NCBI RefSeq assembly: GCF_011043735.1
Contig: NZ_JAAKGV010000012.1
Location: 156,772 to 220,771, forward strand
Direction of reading: 5' to 3'
From: Methylobacterium sp. DB0501
GTDB taxonomy: Bacteria; Pseudomonadota; Alphaproteobacteria; Rhizobiales; Beijerinckiaceae
Length of the DNA: 64,000 bases
The position numbers and the translations under genes were made by a program. A model generated the notes under the pieces. It saw nothing but the letters and a program-made list of their open reading frames with translations. It had not been told where the DNA came from and did not search any database. Shown here piece after piece: positions 16,834 to 31,168 of this stretch (its first letter is position 1; each line of letters begins with the position of its first letter).

Positions 16834-16866
16834 GTTGGACGAGAAAGAGCAGGCAGGACCGGGCCG

Positions 16867-20274
<3,408 letters not shown>

Positions 20275-20287
20275 CCGGTAGCGTCCC

Positions 20288-20313
20288 GGCGCGGACGGGC
20301 GACCGTCCGCGCC
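20288..20313 (+). terminator. Hairpin between GlgE and TreS-maltokinase genes
   Basis: Perfect 11-bp stem (ggcgcggacgg at 20288-20298 with 20303-20313), 4-nt loop, in the 148-nt gap. With no T-run it could be a partial terminator or mRNA-stability element. Confidence 0.5.
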
Positions 20314-20422
20314 CTCAGGCATCCGAACTCTCCCCGGCGCCCCGCGTTGAGCCCAGGCATGGCGACAGCCACAACAGCCATCAGCCCGGCGCCACGACCC
20401 GATCGAATGAGGCTTTGACGCG

Positions 20423-23686
<3,264 letters not shown>

Positions 23687-23689
23687 CCC

Positions 23690-26224
23690 ATGGACGACGA
23701 GACCCGCGCCCGGAAGCCGGCCGCTCGCCGGCACCAGACCGACCGCAGCCTTGAGACGCCCGTGACCGAGAGCCCCAAAGACACCGGCAAGACGAAAGGC
23801 AAGGCCGCGAAGGTGGACAAGTCCAAGGTCAAGGCCGTTCTTGTGCAGCCGGTCACGGCCGGTACGACGGGAACGGACAAGAAGTCGGACAAGAAGGCCA
23901 AGGACAAGGGACTGGGACAAGCGAAGCCGAAGGGGCTCGTCTCCCTGCGCATCGCCGCCATGCAGGCGGCGGCCTCGCCGAAGGTGTCCGGCCCGGTGCC
24001 GTCCCGTCCGGCCCGGCCACCGGTGCCGGGCCGCGCCTACGCGGTCCATCCCGACGCCGTCGAGGCATTCATGCGCGCCGAGCACGGCGATCCCTTCGCG
24101 GTGCTGGGGCCGCACGAGGTCGGCGAGGGCCAGTGGGAGGTCCGGGCGGTGCTGCCGGAGGCCCGCGCCGCCACGGTGGTGGTCGGCGATACCCGCGTGC
24201 CGATGGAGCGGCGCCACCCGGCCGGCTTCTTCGTCGCGAGCTTCCCGCATCCGCAGCGCCCCGATTACCGCATCGCGGTCGAGGGCTGGGACAACACCGA
24301 GCGCACCCGGCGGGACCCTTACGAGTACGGCGCGACTTTGAACCAGCAGGAGATCGGCATGCTGCGCGACGTCGGCAACGACGCCGTGCACCGGGTTCTC
24401 GGCGCCCACGCGGTCGAGATCGGCGGCACGCCGGGCTTTCGCTTCGCGGTCTGGGCGCCGAATGCCCGCCGGGTCTCGGTGGTCGGCGACTTCAACGACT
24501 GGGACGGCCGGCGCCACCCGATGCGGCTCTGGCTGGATGGCGGCGTCTGGGAGCTGTTCATCCCCGAGCTGAAGAAGGGCGGCCACTACAAGTTCGAGAT
24601 CCGCGGGCCCGACGGCGCGCTCCTGCCGCTCAAGGCCGACCCGGTCGCCTTCGCGGCGCAGCAGCCGCCCGAGACCGCCTCGCGCCTCGAAGGCCTGCCG
24701 TCACCGGTCTGGCGTGATGGCGCCTGGATGCAGAGCCGCAACGCCCTCGACCACCGCCACGGTCCGATCTCGATCTACGAGGTCCATCTCGGCTCGTGGG
24801 CGCGGGTGCCGGGGGAGGGCAACCGCTACCTCACCTACCGCGAGCTGGCAGAGCGCCTGATTCCTTATGCCAAGGAGATGGGCTTCACCCATATCGAGTT
24901 GCTGCCGATCACCGAGCATCCGTTCGACGGGTCCTGGGGCTACCAGCCGGTCTCGCTCTACGCACCGACCAGCCGATTCGGCTCGCCCGAGGATTTTTCG
25001 GAGTTCGTCAACGCGGCGCACGAGGCCGGCATCGGCATCCTGCTCGACTGGGTGCCGGGCCATTTCCCTCTCGACGCCCACGGCTTGGGCCAGTTCGACG
25101 GCACGCATCTCTACGAGCATGCCGACCCGCGCCAAGGCTTCCACCAGGATTGGGGCACCTACATCTACAATTTCGGGCGCACCGAGGTCTCGGCCTTCCT
25201 GGCCTCGAACGCCCGGTTTTGGCTCGAGCATTACCACCTCGACGGATTGCGGGTCGATGCGGTGGCCTCGATGCTCTACCTCGACTATTCGCGCCGGGCG
25301 GGCGAGTGGATCCCGAACCAGTACGGCGGCAACGAGAACCTGGAAGCGATCGACTTCCTGCGCAAGACCAACGAGGCGACCTACTCCCACGCCCCCGGCA
25401 CGATGACGGTGGCGGAGGAATCGACCTCCTGGCCCGGCGTCTCGCACCCGACCTATACCGGCGGCCTCGGCTTCGGCTTCAAGTGGAACATGGGGTGGAT
25501 GCACGACACCCTGCGCTTCATCTCGAAGGAGCCGGTGCATCGCCGCTACCATCACCATGACCTGACCTTCGGGCTGCTCTACGCCTTCTCCGAAAACTTC
25601 ATCCTGCCGCTGTCCCACGACGAGGTGGTGCACGGGAAGGGTTCGCTGCTCGGCAAGATGCCGGGCGACCGCTGGCAGAAATTCGCGAATCTGCGCGCCT
25701 ATTTCGGCTTCATGTGGGGGCATCCCGGCAAGAAGCTGCTGTTCATGGGCGGCGAGTTCGGCCAGGAGAAGGAGTGGAACCACAACCAGAGCCTGGACTG
25801 GCACCTGCTGGACGATCCGTTCCACGCCGGCCTCAAGGCCCTGGTACGCGACCTCAACCACCTCTACGCCGCGACCCCGGCTCTTCACGAGCGTGATACC
25901 GAGGCTGCCGGCTTCCAGTGGCTGGTTTCGGACGATGCCGAGAACAACGTCATCGCCTGGGCCCGCAAGGGCCGCAAGCCCGGTGAGATCGCCATCGTGG
26001 TGTCGAACTTCACCCCCGTGGTACGCCACGGCTACCGCATCGGCGTGCCGATGGCCGGCCATTACCGCGAGGCGTTCAACTCGGATGCGGAAGGGTATGG
26101 CGGCAGCAATGTCGGCAATTACGGCGGGGTCGACGCGGTGGCGGAGGCCTCGCATGGGCAGGACCACTCGCTGACCCTGTCGCTGCCGCCGCTCGCGACG
26201 CTGATCCTGGTGCGGCAGGACTGA
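23690..26224 (+). CDS. glgB: 1,4-alpha-glucan branching enzyme with Lys-rich extension
   Basis: 844 aa GH13 enzyme that introduces alpha-1,6 branches into glucan. Two CBM48-like modules are followed by the catalytic barrel with Asp523 in GLRVDAVASML, Glu576 in VAEESTSWPG and Asp644 in LSHDEVVHGKGS. The family is usually ~730 residues; the excess is an N-terminal extension of ~115 residues rich in Lys, Ala and Pro (for example KTKGKAAKVDKSKVKA and TDKKSDKKAKDKG) with no obvious fold. The ATG is supported by a GAGAGG site and by lying 3 nt after the TreS-Mak stop. It completes the route from trehalose to branched glucan. Confidence 0.94.
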   Translation: MDDETRARKPAARRHQTDRSLETPVTESPKDTGKTKGKAAKVDKSKVKAVLVQPVTAGTTGTDKKSDKKAKDKGLGQAKPKGLVSLRIAAMQAAASPKVSGPVPSRPARPPVPGRAYAVHPDAVEAFMRAEHGDPFAVLGPHEVGEGQWEVRAVLPEARAATVVVGDTRVPMERRHPAGFFVASFPHPQRPDYRIAVEGWDNTERTRRDPYEYGATLNQQEIGMLRDVGNDAVHRVLGAHAVEIGGTPGFRFAVWAPNARRVSVVGDFNDWDGRRHPMRLWLDGGVWELFIPELKKGGHYKFEIRGPDGALLPLKADPVAFAAQQPPETASRLEGLPSPVWRDGAWMQSRNALDHRHGPISIYEVHLGSWARVPGEGNRYLTYRELAERLIPYAKEMGFTHIELLPITEHPFDGSWGYQPVSLYAPTSRFGSPEDFSEFVNAAHEAGIGILLDWVPGHFPLDAHGLGQFDGTHLYEHADPRQGFHQDWGTYIYNFGRTEVSAFLASNARFWLEHYHLDGLRVDAVASMLYLDYSRRAGEWIPNQYGGNENLEAIDFLRKTNEATYSHAPGTMTVAEESTSWPGVSHPTYTGGLGFGFKWNMGWMHDTLRFISKEPVHRRYHHHDLTFGLLYAFSENFILPLSHDEVVHGKGSLLGKMPGDRWQKFANLRAYFGFMWGHPGKKLLFMGGEFGQEKEWNHNQSLDWHLLDDPFHAGLKALVRDLNHLYAATPALHERDTEAAGFQWLVSDDAENNVIAWARKGRKPGEIAIVVSNFTPVVRHGYRIGVPMAGHYREAFNSDAEGYGGSNVGNYGGVDAVAEASHGQDHSLTLSLPPLATLILVRQD

Positions 26225-26238
26225 TCCCTGATCTGACC

Positions 26239-26262
26239 GGCGCGGCTCGAAAACGCCGCGCC
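26239..26262 (+). terminator. Weak hairpin after glgB
   Basis: A 7-bp stem (ggcgcgg with ccgcgcc) and 10-nt loop containing aaaa, 14 nt after the glgB stop. No T-run; a weak candidate for the operon end. Confidence 0.35.
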
Positions 26263-26288
26263 GCCTCCGGCGTCGCTAGCCTCACGCC

Positions 26289-26885
26289 ATGAATGTCACC
26301 GAAGATACGGTTCCCTCGGACGGTGGCATGAACCCAGTGAAGCGGCGAATGAACCCCTGGACCATTGCCGCGCTGGTCTTCGGGCTCCTCTTCGGCGCAA
26401 CGTATCTACGATATGCGCTGTGGCCGGCGATCGAGGTCGTGGTTCCGTTGCTGATAGGTGGTGCGCGAGTGCACGTGCAGGGCTGGGCCGGCCTCCTGGA
26501 CGATGGCCCCGAAATCCTCGTCATCGAAACATCAACGGGAAGTCTTGAGGCTGATCTCGGAATCGATTGGGGGGTCGGTCCAAGAGTGCTCCTCTACAGA
26601 ACACCACAGAATCGGCTCGGCATTCTGCGGGACGGTGCAACATTCGAGGCCGTCGCGAACGTGAGCAAGGCTTCCGGCCCGGTCTTCGAGCCGACACAGG
26701 ATCTGGACAGTGAAGGGTGGACCTATCTGGGGGCGATCGTTCTAAAACACATCGACGGCCCTCGGTTCGTCCCTCCGAGCGAACTCGAGGAGTGCTACGC
26801 GCCGCTGGGCGCGCGATCGAGCCCTATTCGAAAAAAGTTTCAAGTCCAACGGGACTGTGCTGGTACGCGACCAAGCGCCCGGTAA
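26289..26885 (+). CDS. Hypothetical membrane-anchored protein, lower GC
   Basis: 198 aa protein I do not recognise. After a charged N terminus there is one membrane span (WTIAALVFGLLFGATYLRYALW, about residues 23-44) and a soluble remainder probably outside the cytoplasm. No catalytic motif is evident. Base composition is visibly more AT-rich than the neighbours, especially after 26520, and codons such as ATA, CTA and AGT that are rare around it appear. This suggests recent acquisition or weak selection. No clear ribosome site precedes the first ATG; a start at 26328 (MNPVKRR) is possible. Confidence 0.65.
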   Translation: MNVTEDTVPSDGGMNPVKRRMNPWTIAALVFGLLFGATYLRYALWPAIEVVVPLLIGGARVHVQGWAGLLDDGPEILVIETSTGSLEADLGIDWGVGPRVLLYRTPQNRLGILRDGATFEAVANVSKASGPVFEPTQDLDSEGWTYLGAIVLKHIDGPRFVPPSELEECYAPLGARSSPIRKKFQVQRDCAGTRPSAR

Positions 26886-26988
26886 CATTTCGATAAATTA
26901 AGTCTGCGCGGCCCATCTTGGATATTCGGCACAGAACCGCTTAACCGAGAAATCCGAAGCCGCTTCGGCCCCCCACCCCCGATCTGCT

Positions 26989-27846
26989 ATGAACCATCGA
27001 GCGATCGGCGAAAGGGTCAGTCATCCCATGTTGACGGCGTTGTCCAAGCAGTTGATGCCGCCATGGATGCAATCCATGGCCCGGCGAGCCAAGTTGGAGC
27101 GCTCGCTGAAGACCTTCGAGCGGCGGGTGGCGACGCACCGATTCGGCGGCGTCGAGCTCAGGGTCAGCCTCTGCGATCCGGTCGGAGAGGAATGGTACGA
27201 CCATGACTCCGGCAACCTCGCCGAGATCATGTTCTTCAAGGAGAGCGGGGCGCTCAAGGACGGCGTGGTCGTGTTCGACCTCGGCGCGCACCAGGCCGTG
27301 GTGGCGCTCCAGCTCGCCACCCATGTCGGCCCCGCGGGCCGGGTCGTTGCCCTGGAAGCCAACGCGCACAATGCCCGGGTCGCCAACGAGAACGTCGCCC
27401 TCAACGGCGCCCGCAACCTGACCATCCTGCACGCCGCCGCGGCGAGCCGGGACGGCATCCTCGAATTCAACGAGAGCCTGAACGGCCAGGTCGACGGCGG
27501 CGCCGGCACCCACGGCAAGGTCCAGGTGGCGTGCCGCTCGATCGACAGCCTCGTGAAGGAATTCGGCACGCCGGACATCGTCTACGTCGATGTCGAGGGC
27601 TTCGAATGCGCGGTGCTGGACGGAGCAGGCGCGTCCCGCGACCGGATCCCGAACTGGTTCGTCGAGGTGCATGGCGGGGCCGGCCTCGAAAAATTCGGCG
27701 GCTCGGTCGACCGGCTCCTCGGCTACTTCCCGGCCGACCGGTTCAAGCGCCATTTCTGCCGCTCGGACGAGGGGCCGTTCGTTCCCTTGAGCGAGACCGG
27801 CTCCCTCGAAGGCACGCGCTGGTTCTTCATCGCGACGCGGATCTGA
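26989..27846 (+). CDS. FkbM-family methyltransferase
   Basis: 285 aa SAM-dependent methyltransferase of the FkbM type, which methylates sugar or other hydroxyl groups, often in exopolysaccharide or lipopolysaccharide pathways. The SAM fold runs from about residue 80: VVFDLGAHQAVVALQLA (glycine loop, where the usual GANxG reads GAHQA), VVALEANAHNARVANENV, and PDIVYVDVEGFECAVLDG, the family's hallmark VDVEG block. Substrate unknown. The ~100 nt upstream are AT-rich for this genome and may hold its promoter. No glycosyltransferase neighbours support a polysaccharide role. Confidence 0.82.
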   Translation: MNHRAIGERVSHPMLTALSKQLMPPWMQSMARRAKLERSLKTFERRVATHRFGGVELRVSLCDPVGEEWYDHDSGNLAEIMFFKESGALKDGVVVFDLGAHQAVVALQLATHVGPAGRVVALEANAHNARVANENVALNGARNLTILHAAAASRDGILEFNESLNGQVDGGAGTHGKVQVACRSIDSLVKEFGTPDIVYVDVEGFECAVLDGAGASRDRIPNWFVEVHGGAGLEKFGGSVDRLLGYFPADRFKRHFCRSDEGPFVPLSETGSLEGTRWFFIATRI

Positions 27847-27924
27847 CCTTCCAACGCTCCGGCTTGCGCCGGGGCGACGCTCTTGCAATGCCTGGGGCTC
27901 CCCGTCACGTTCGGTGAGACTCGC

Positions 27925-29133
27925 ATGTCCGTCACGCCCCTGCCCGACACGATGCCGCCGGTGAGCCGCGAGGCCGCAGGGGTATGGCCGAGCGGCATCG
28001 GCGAGCTCGTGGCCTATGGCGTCGAGCGGCCCGGCCTGATCCCGCTCTGGGTCGGGGAGGGCGACCGGCCGACACCGGCCTTCATCGCCGAGGCGGCGCA
28101 GCGGGCCCTTCGCGATGGCGCCACCTTCTACACGCGGATGCTCGGCATCCCGCCGCTCCGCGAGGCCCTGGCCGAGTACGTCTCGCGGCTCTACGGCGAT
28201 ACCGTCGGGCCCGAGCGGTTCTTCGTGACGGTGGGCGGCATGCACGCCTTCCACACCGCGATCCGCATCGTCGCCGAGCCCGGCGACGAGGTGGTGCTGC
28301 CGACCCCGACCTGGTCGAACTTCTTCGGCGCGGTGGCGATGCAGGGGGCCAAGCCCGTCCCGGTGCCGATGCAGTTCGATGCGGGCGCCGGCTGGAGCCT
28401 CGACATCGCCCGGATCGCCGGCGCGATCACCCCTCGCACCCGAACCATCGTGCTCAACACTCCCGCGAACCCGACCGGCTGGGTCGCGACCCGGGCCGAT
28501 CTCGCGGCCGTTCTGGAGATCGCCCGCCGCCACGACCTGTGGATCGTCGCCGACGAGATCTACGGCCGGTTCTGCTTCGATCCCGCTTACGAGGCCCTGG
28601 GCCGCGCGCCGTCGATCCGCGACGTCTGGCAGCCCGAGGATCGCGACCGGGTGCTGTTCGTCCAGACGTTCTCCAAGAACTGGGCGATGACCGGCTGGCG
28701 GATCGGCTGGCTCGAAGGCCCGGCCTCGATCGGGCGGATCGTCGACGGGCTCGTTCTCTACGGCACGTCGGGCGTCGCCACCTTCCTGCAGCACGCCGCC
28801 ATCACGGCCCTCCGGGAGGGCGAATCGCTCGTGGCCGAGCAGATCGCGCAGGCCCGCGCCGGCCGCGCCATCGTCTGCGATGGCTTGAGCGCGCTGCCGG
28901 GGGTCGAGCTGCCGGCCCCGCCCGGCGCCTTCTACGCCTTCCCGCGGGTGCCGTCCGAGCCGGACGACGTTCGCCTCGCCAAGCGCATCGTCGACGAGGG
29001 GAATGTCGGCCTCGCTCCCGGCTCGGCCTTCGGTCCCGGCGGCGAGGGCTGCCTGCGGCTGTGCTTCGCTCGCTCCGCCGCCGATCTCACCGAGGCGATG
29101 CGCCGGATGGTGCCGGTACTCGGGGAAGGGTAG
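27925..29133 (+). CDS. PLP-dependent aminotransferase (class I/II)
   Basis: 402 aa fold-type I aminotransferase. Landmarks: PLIPLWVGEGDRPTP at the N terminus, LPTPTWSNFF, NTPANPTGWV, DLWIVADEIYGRFCF (Asp and Tyr contacting PLP), the PLP lysine in VQTFSKNWAMTGWRIGW, and LRLCFARS (substrate carboxylate Arg) near the end. ATG at 27925 is preferred, with GGTGAG upstream; 14 more codons are open before it. The family covers aspartate, aromatic and other amino donors, and I cannot assign the substrate. It converges with the PhnA-domain gene. Confidence 0.88.
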   Translation: MSVTPLPDTMPPVSREAAGVWPSGIGELVAYGVERPGLIPLWVGEGDRPTPAFIAEAAQRALRDGATFYTRMLGIPPLREALAEYVSRLYGDTVGPERFFVTVGGMHAFHTAIRIVAEPGDEVVLPTPTWSNFFGAVAMQGAKPVPVPMQFDAGAGWSLDIARIAGAITPRTRTIVLNTPANPTGWVATRADLAAVLEIARRHDLWIVADEIYGRFCFDPAYEALGRAPSIRDVWQPEDRDRVLFVQTFSKNWAMTGWRIGWLEGPASIGRIVDGLVLYGTSGVATFLQHAAITALREGESLVAEQIAQARAGRAIVCDGLSALPGVELPAPPGAFYAFPRVPSEPDDVRLAKRIVDEGNVGLAPGSAFGPGGEGCLRLCFARSAADLTEAMRRMVPVLGEG

Positions 29134-29186
29134 ACCTTCCGCTCACGGGAAGCGGCACTGACGCGCCCCGCCGAGACCGGCTCCGC

Positions 29187-29221
29187 GTCGTTCCGCGGCG
29201 GCGCAGCGGCCCCGGAATGCC
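29187..29221 (-). repeat. REP-like repeat, degenerate copy D
   Basis: Read on the minus strand, this segment resembles the core of the other copies (catcccgg..ccgctgcg..ggcc) but is the most diverged. It lies between two converging genes. Confidence 0.35.
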
Positions 29222-29224
29222 CCT

Positions 29225-29266
29225 GTGATACGAAGTCCGGAAGATCCCTTCCGGACTTCGTATCAC
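29225..29266. terminator. Perfect 19-bp palindromic hairpin
   Basis: Arms 29225-29243 (gtgatacgaagtccggaag) and 29248-29266 are exact complements around a 4-nt loop. It sits between the converging aminotransferase and PhnA genes and could terminate both. It contains AT as well as GC pairs, unlike most hairpins here, and no T-run follows. Confidence 0.55.
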
Positions 29267-29401
29267 GCGGGTCGCCCGGCACTTGAGCGAAACCGACTTC
29301 CGCATTGCGAACGCGATCGCGCAGCAATCGCCGAGCAATCAAACGGGAGTCGTACGAGTGATGAAGACCTCGGTGATCGATCGGTCAGGCCCGTCCCGAT
29401 C

Positions 29402-29698
29402 TCACCGCTTGCGCACGAACTCCGTGCGCAGCACCAAGCCCTTGATCGTGTCGTGGCGGCAATCGATCTCGTCGTTGTTGTCCGTCAGCCTGATCGAGCG
29501 GATCACCGTGCCCTGCTTGAGGGTCTGGTTCGCGCCCTTGACCTTCAGGTCCTTGATCAGGGTGACGGAATCGCCGTCGTTCAGCACGTTGCCGGAGGCG
29601 TCGCGCACCTCGCGGACCGCAGCGCTCTTCATCTCGCCGGCGGGGCGCCACTCGCCCGTCGCCTCGTCGTACACGTAATCGTCGTCCGCACCCGTCAC
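29402..29698 (-). CDS. PhnA-domain protein (YjdM-like) without zinc ribbon
   Basis: 98 aa protein whose last ~65 residues match the PhnA/YjdM C-terminal domain: VRDASGNVLNDGDSVTLIKD, LKVKGANQTLKQGT, IRLTDNNDEIDCRHD and a LRTEFVRK ending. E. coli YjdM carries a four-cysteine zinc ribbon before this domain; here that part is replaced by MTGADDDYVYDEATGEWRP with no cysteines. Despite the name, a role in phosphonate use is not established for the family. It follows the CDF transporter gene on the same strand with a 67-nt gap. Confidence 0.85.
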   Translation of the reverse strand: MTGADDDYVYDEATGEWRPAGEMKSAAVREVRDASGNVLNDGDSVTLIKDLKVKGANQTLKQGTVIRSIRLTDNNDEIDCRHDTIKGLVLRTEFVRKR

Positions 29699-29765
29699 GC
29701 TCGTCGGTCCTCCGTTGCGTCCGCCTTGTCGCCGGGCGGGGCGGCCCGCCGCAAGGGGCCGGAGG

Positions 29766-30653
29766 TCAGATAACCGGAAGGCCGCGCTGCTTGGCCTCCT
29801 CGGCCGGCTCGACGTGGATCGTCACCACGGCGCCGGCGACCGCACCCTCGATCGCCGCCTCCAGCCGGTCGCAGATCGCATGCGATTCCGCCACCGTCAT
29901 CTCGCCCGGCACCACGAGGTGGAAATCGATGAAGGTGACCTGGCCGGCGTGCCGCGTGCGCACGTCGTGGGCCTCCAGCGCGCCCTCGCCGTGCTCGGAG
30001 ATCAGCCGGCGGATCTGCCCCACCATCTCGGCCGGCGCCGCCTGATCCATCAGGCCGTTGACCGAGTCGCGCACCATGGCGCCGCCCGACCACAGGATGT
30101 TGACCGCCACCACCGCGGCGATGATCGGATCGAGGATCAGCCAGCCGGTGGCGGTGGCCAGCCCGAGGCCGATCAGCACGCCGCCGGAGGTGAACACGTC
30201 GGCGAGCACGTGCTTGCCGTCCGCCACCAGGGCGGGCGAGCGCCAGTCGCGGCCGCGGCGGACCAGCACCATGCCCCAGACGAGGTTGATCACCGTGGCA
30301 AGGCCGTTCACCGCGACGCCGAGCAGCGGCGCGTCCAGGGTCTTGGGCGCCTGCACCGCGTCGTAGGCGTCGCGCAGGATGACCACCGCGGCGACGATGA
30401 TGAGCGCCCCCTCGATGACTGCGGAGAAATACTCGGCCTTGTGGTGGCCGTAGGGGTGGTCCTGGTCGGCGGGCTGGGCGGCGACGCGAAGGGCCACGAA
30501 GGCCGTCATCGCCGCCACCACGTTGATGATGCTCTCGAGCGCATCCGAGTAGAGCGCGAGGCTCCCGGTGATCCACCAGGCCCCGAATTTGAGGGCGAGC
30601 ACCAGGAGGCCGACCCCGGCGCTGGCGAGGGCGGCGGCTTGCGCGCGTTCCAT
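29766..30653 (-). CDS. Cation diffusion facilitator family transporter
   Basis: 295 aa metal/proton antiporter that exports divalent metals. Six hydrophobic spans occupy about residues 8-210, followed by a ~80-residue cytoplasmic ferredoxin-like domain (VRTRHAGQVTFIDFHLVVPG, and VTIHVEPAEE at the end). Transport-site residues are in SDALESIIN (span 2) and the HxxxD motif of DGKHVLADVFTSGG (span 5); the second Asp of the classical span-2 DxxxD is replaced, with Glu adjacent, as in the SDALES subgroup. HPYGHHKAEYF is a conserved loop. The transported metal cannot be read from this. Confidence 0.9.
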   Translation of the reverse strand: MERAQAAALASAGVGLLVLALKFGAWWITGSLALYSDALESIINVVAAMTAFVALRVAAQPADQDHPYGHHKAEYFSAVIEGALIIVAAVVILRDAYDAVQAPKTLDAPLLGVAVNGLATVINLVWGMVLVRRGRDWRSPALVADGKHVLADVFTSGGVLIGLGLATATGWLILDPIIAAVVAVNILWSGGAMVRDSVNGLMDQAAPAEMVGQIRRLISEHGEGALEAHDVRTRHAGQVTFIDFHLVVPGEMTVAESHAICDRLEAAIEGAVAGAVVTIHVEPAEEAKQRGLPVI

Positions 30654-30827
30654 GACGATGATCCGGCTTGGTCTGTGCCGCGGCGCGACGAACGCCGCCG
30701 CGGCGCGGCGCCGCTCCCATAAGGCGGTGCGCCGCGGAAGGCCACGGCACAGGTCATAGCCCGGGCTAAGACCTCGAAGCCCGGCTATTCCCCTGGGTCA
30801 CCTCGGACGTCGGCAGGCCGGCCGTGG

Positions 30828-31031
30828 TCAGGTCGCGACGGGACCGGCGGGCGCGCGAGCCTGCTCGCGCAGCCGGCTCACCTGCGCCCGCGCCCGGGCC
30901 GCGGCGGCCTTGCGGGCGTAATGCTGGCGCATGAAGCCGAAGCGGGCGGAGGCGGCGAGGCTCTCCAGCCGCGCGGCCTCGCAGTCCCACCAGACGACGA
31001 GCTCGGCATCGAGGGTCGGATGGCTGGGCAT
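30828..31031 (-). CDS. Small hypothetical protein with strong ribosome site
   Basis: 67 aa protein, family unknown. MPSHPTLDAELVVWWDCEAARLES is followed by a basic, Ala-rich helix (RQHYARKAAAARARAQVSRLREQ). A perfect AGGAGG lies 8 nt before this ATG, which decides the start over one 24 codons upstream and makes the gene likely real. It stands between the CDF transporter and queA on the opposite strand to queA. Charge and length would fit a nucleic-acid or ribosome-associated protein, but nothing specific shows this. Confidence 0.68.
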   Translation of the reverse strand: MPSHPTLDAELVVWWDCEAARLESLAASARFGFMRQHYARKAAAARARAQVSRLREQARAPAGPVAT

Positions 31032-31168
31032 GACGGGACCTCCTGAACGACGCCGTTCCAGATGGGGCGCCGCGGGCCGGCGCGCCATGGCCTCCCGTGA
31101 CAAGCGCGTTTGGCTCCATAGCGCGTTCGCCCATTGATCCGGGGGCGGAATCCTGGCTGAAGGGCCGC

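Noticed and set aside
16264..16866. Upstream extension of the GlgE reading frame
   Set aside because: It overlaps the end of the MalQ-TreY gene in another frame and its translation is Arg/Gly-rich without homology; the true start with family sequence is at 16867.
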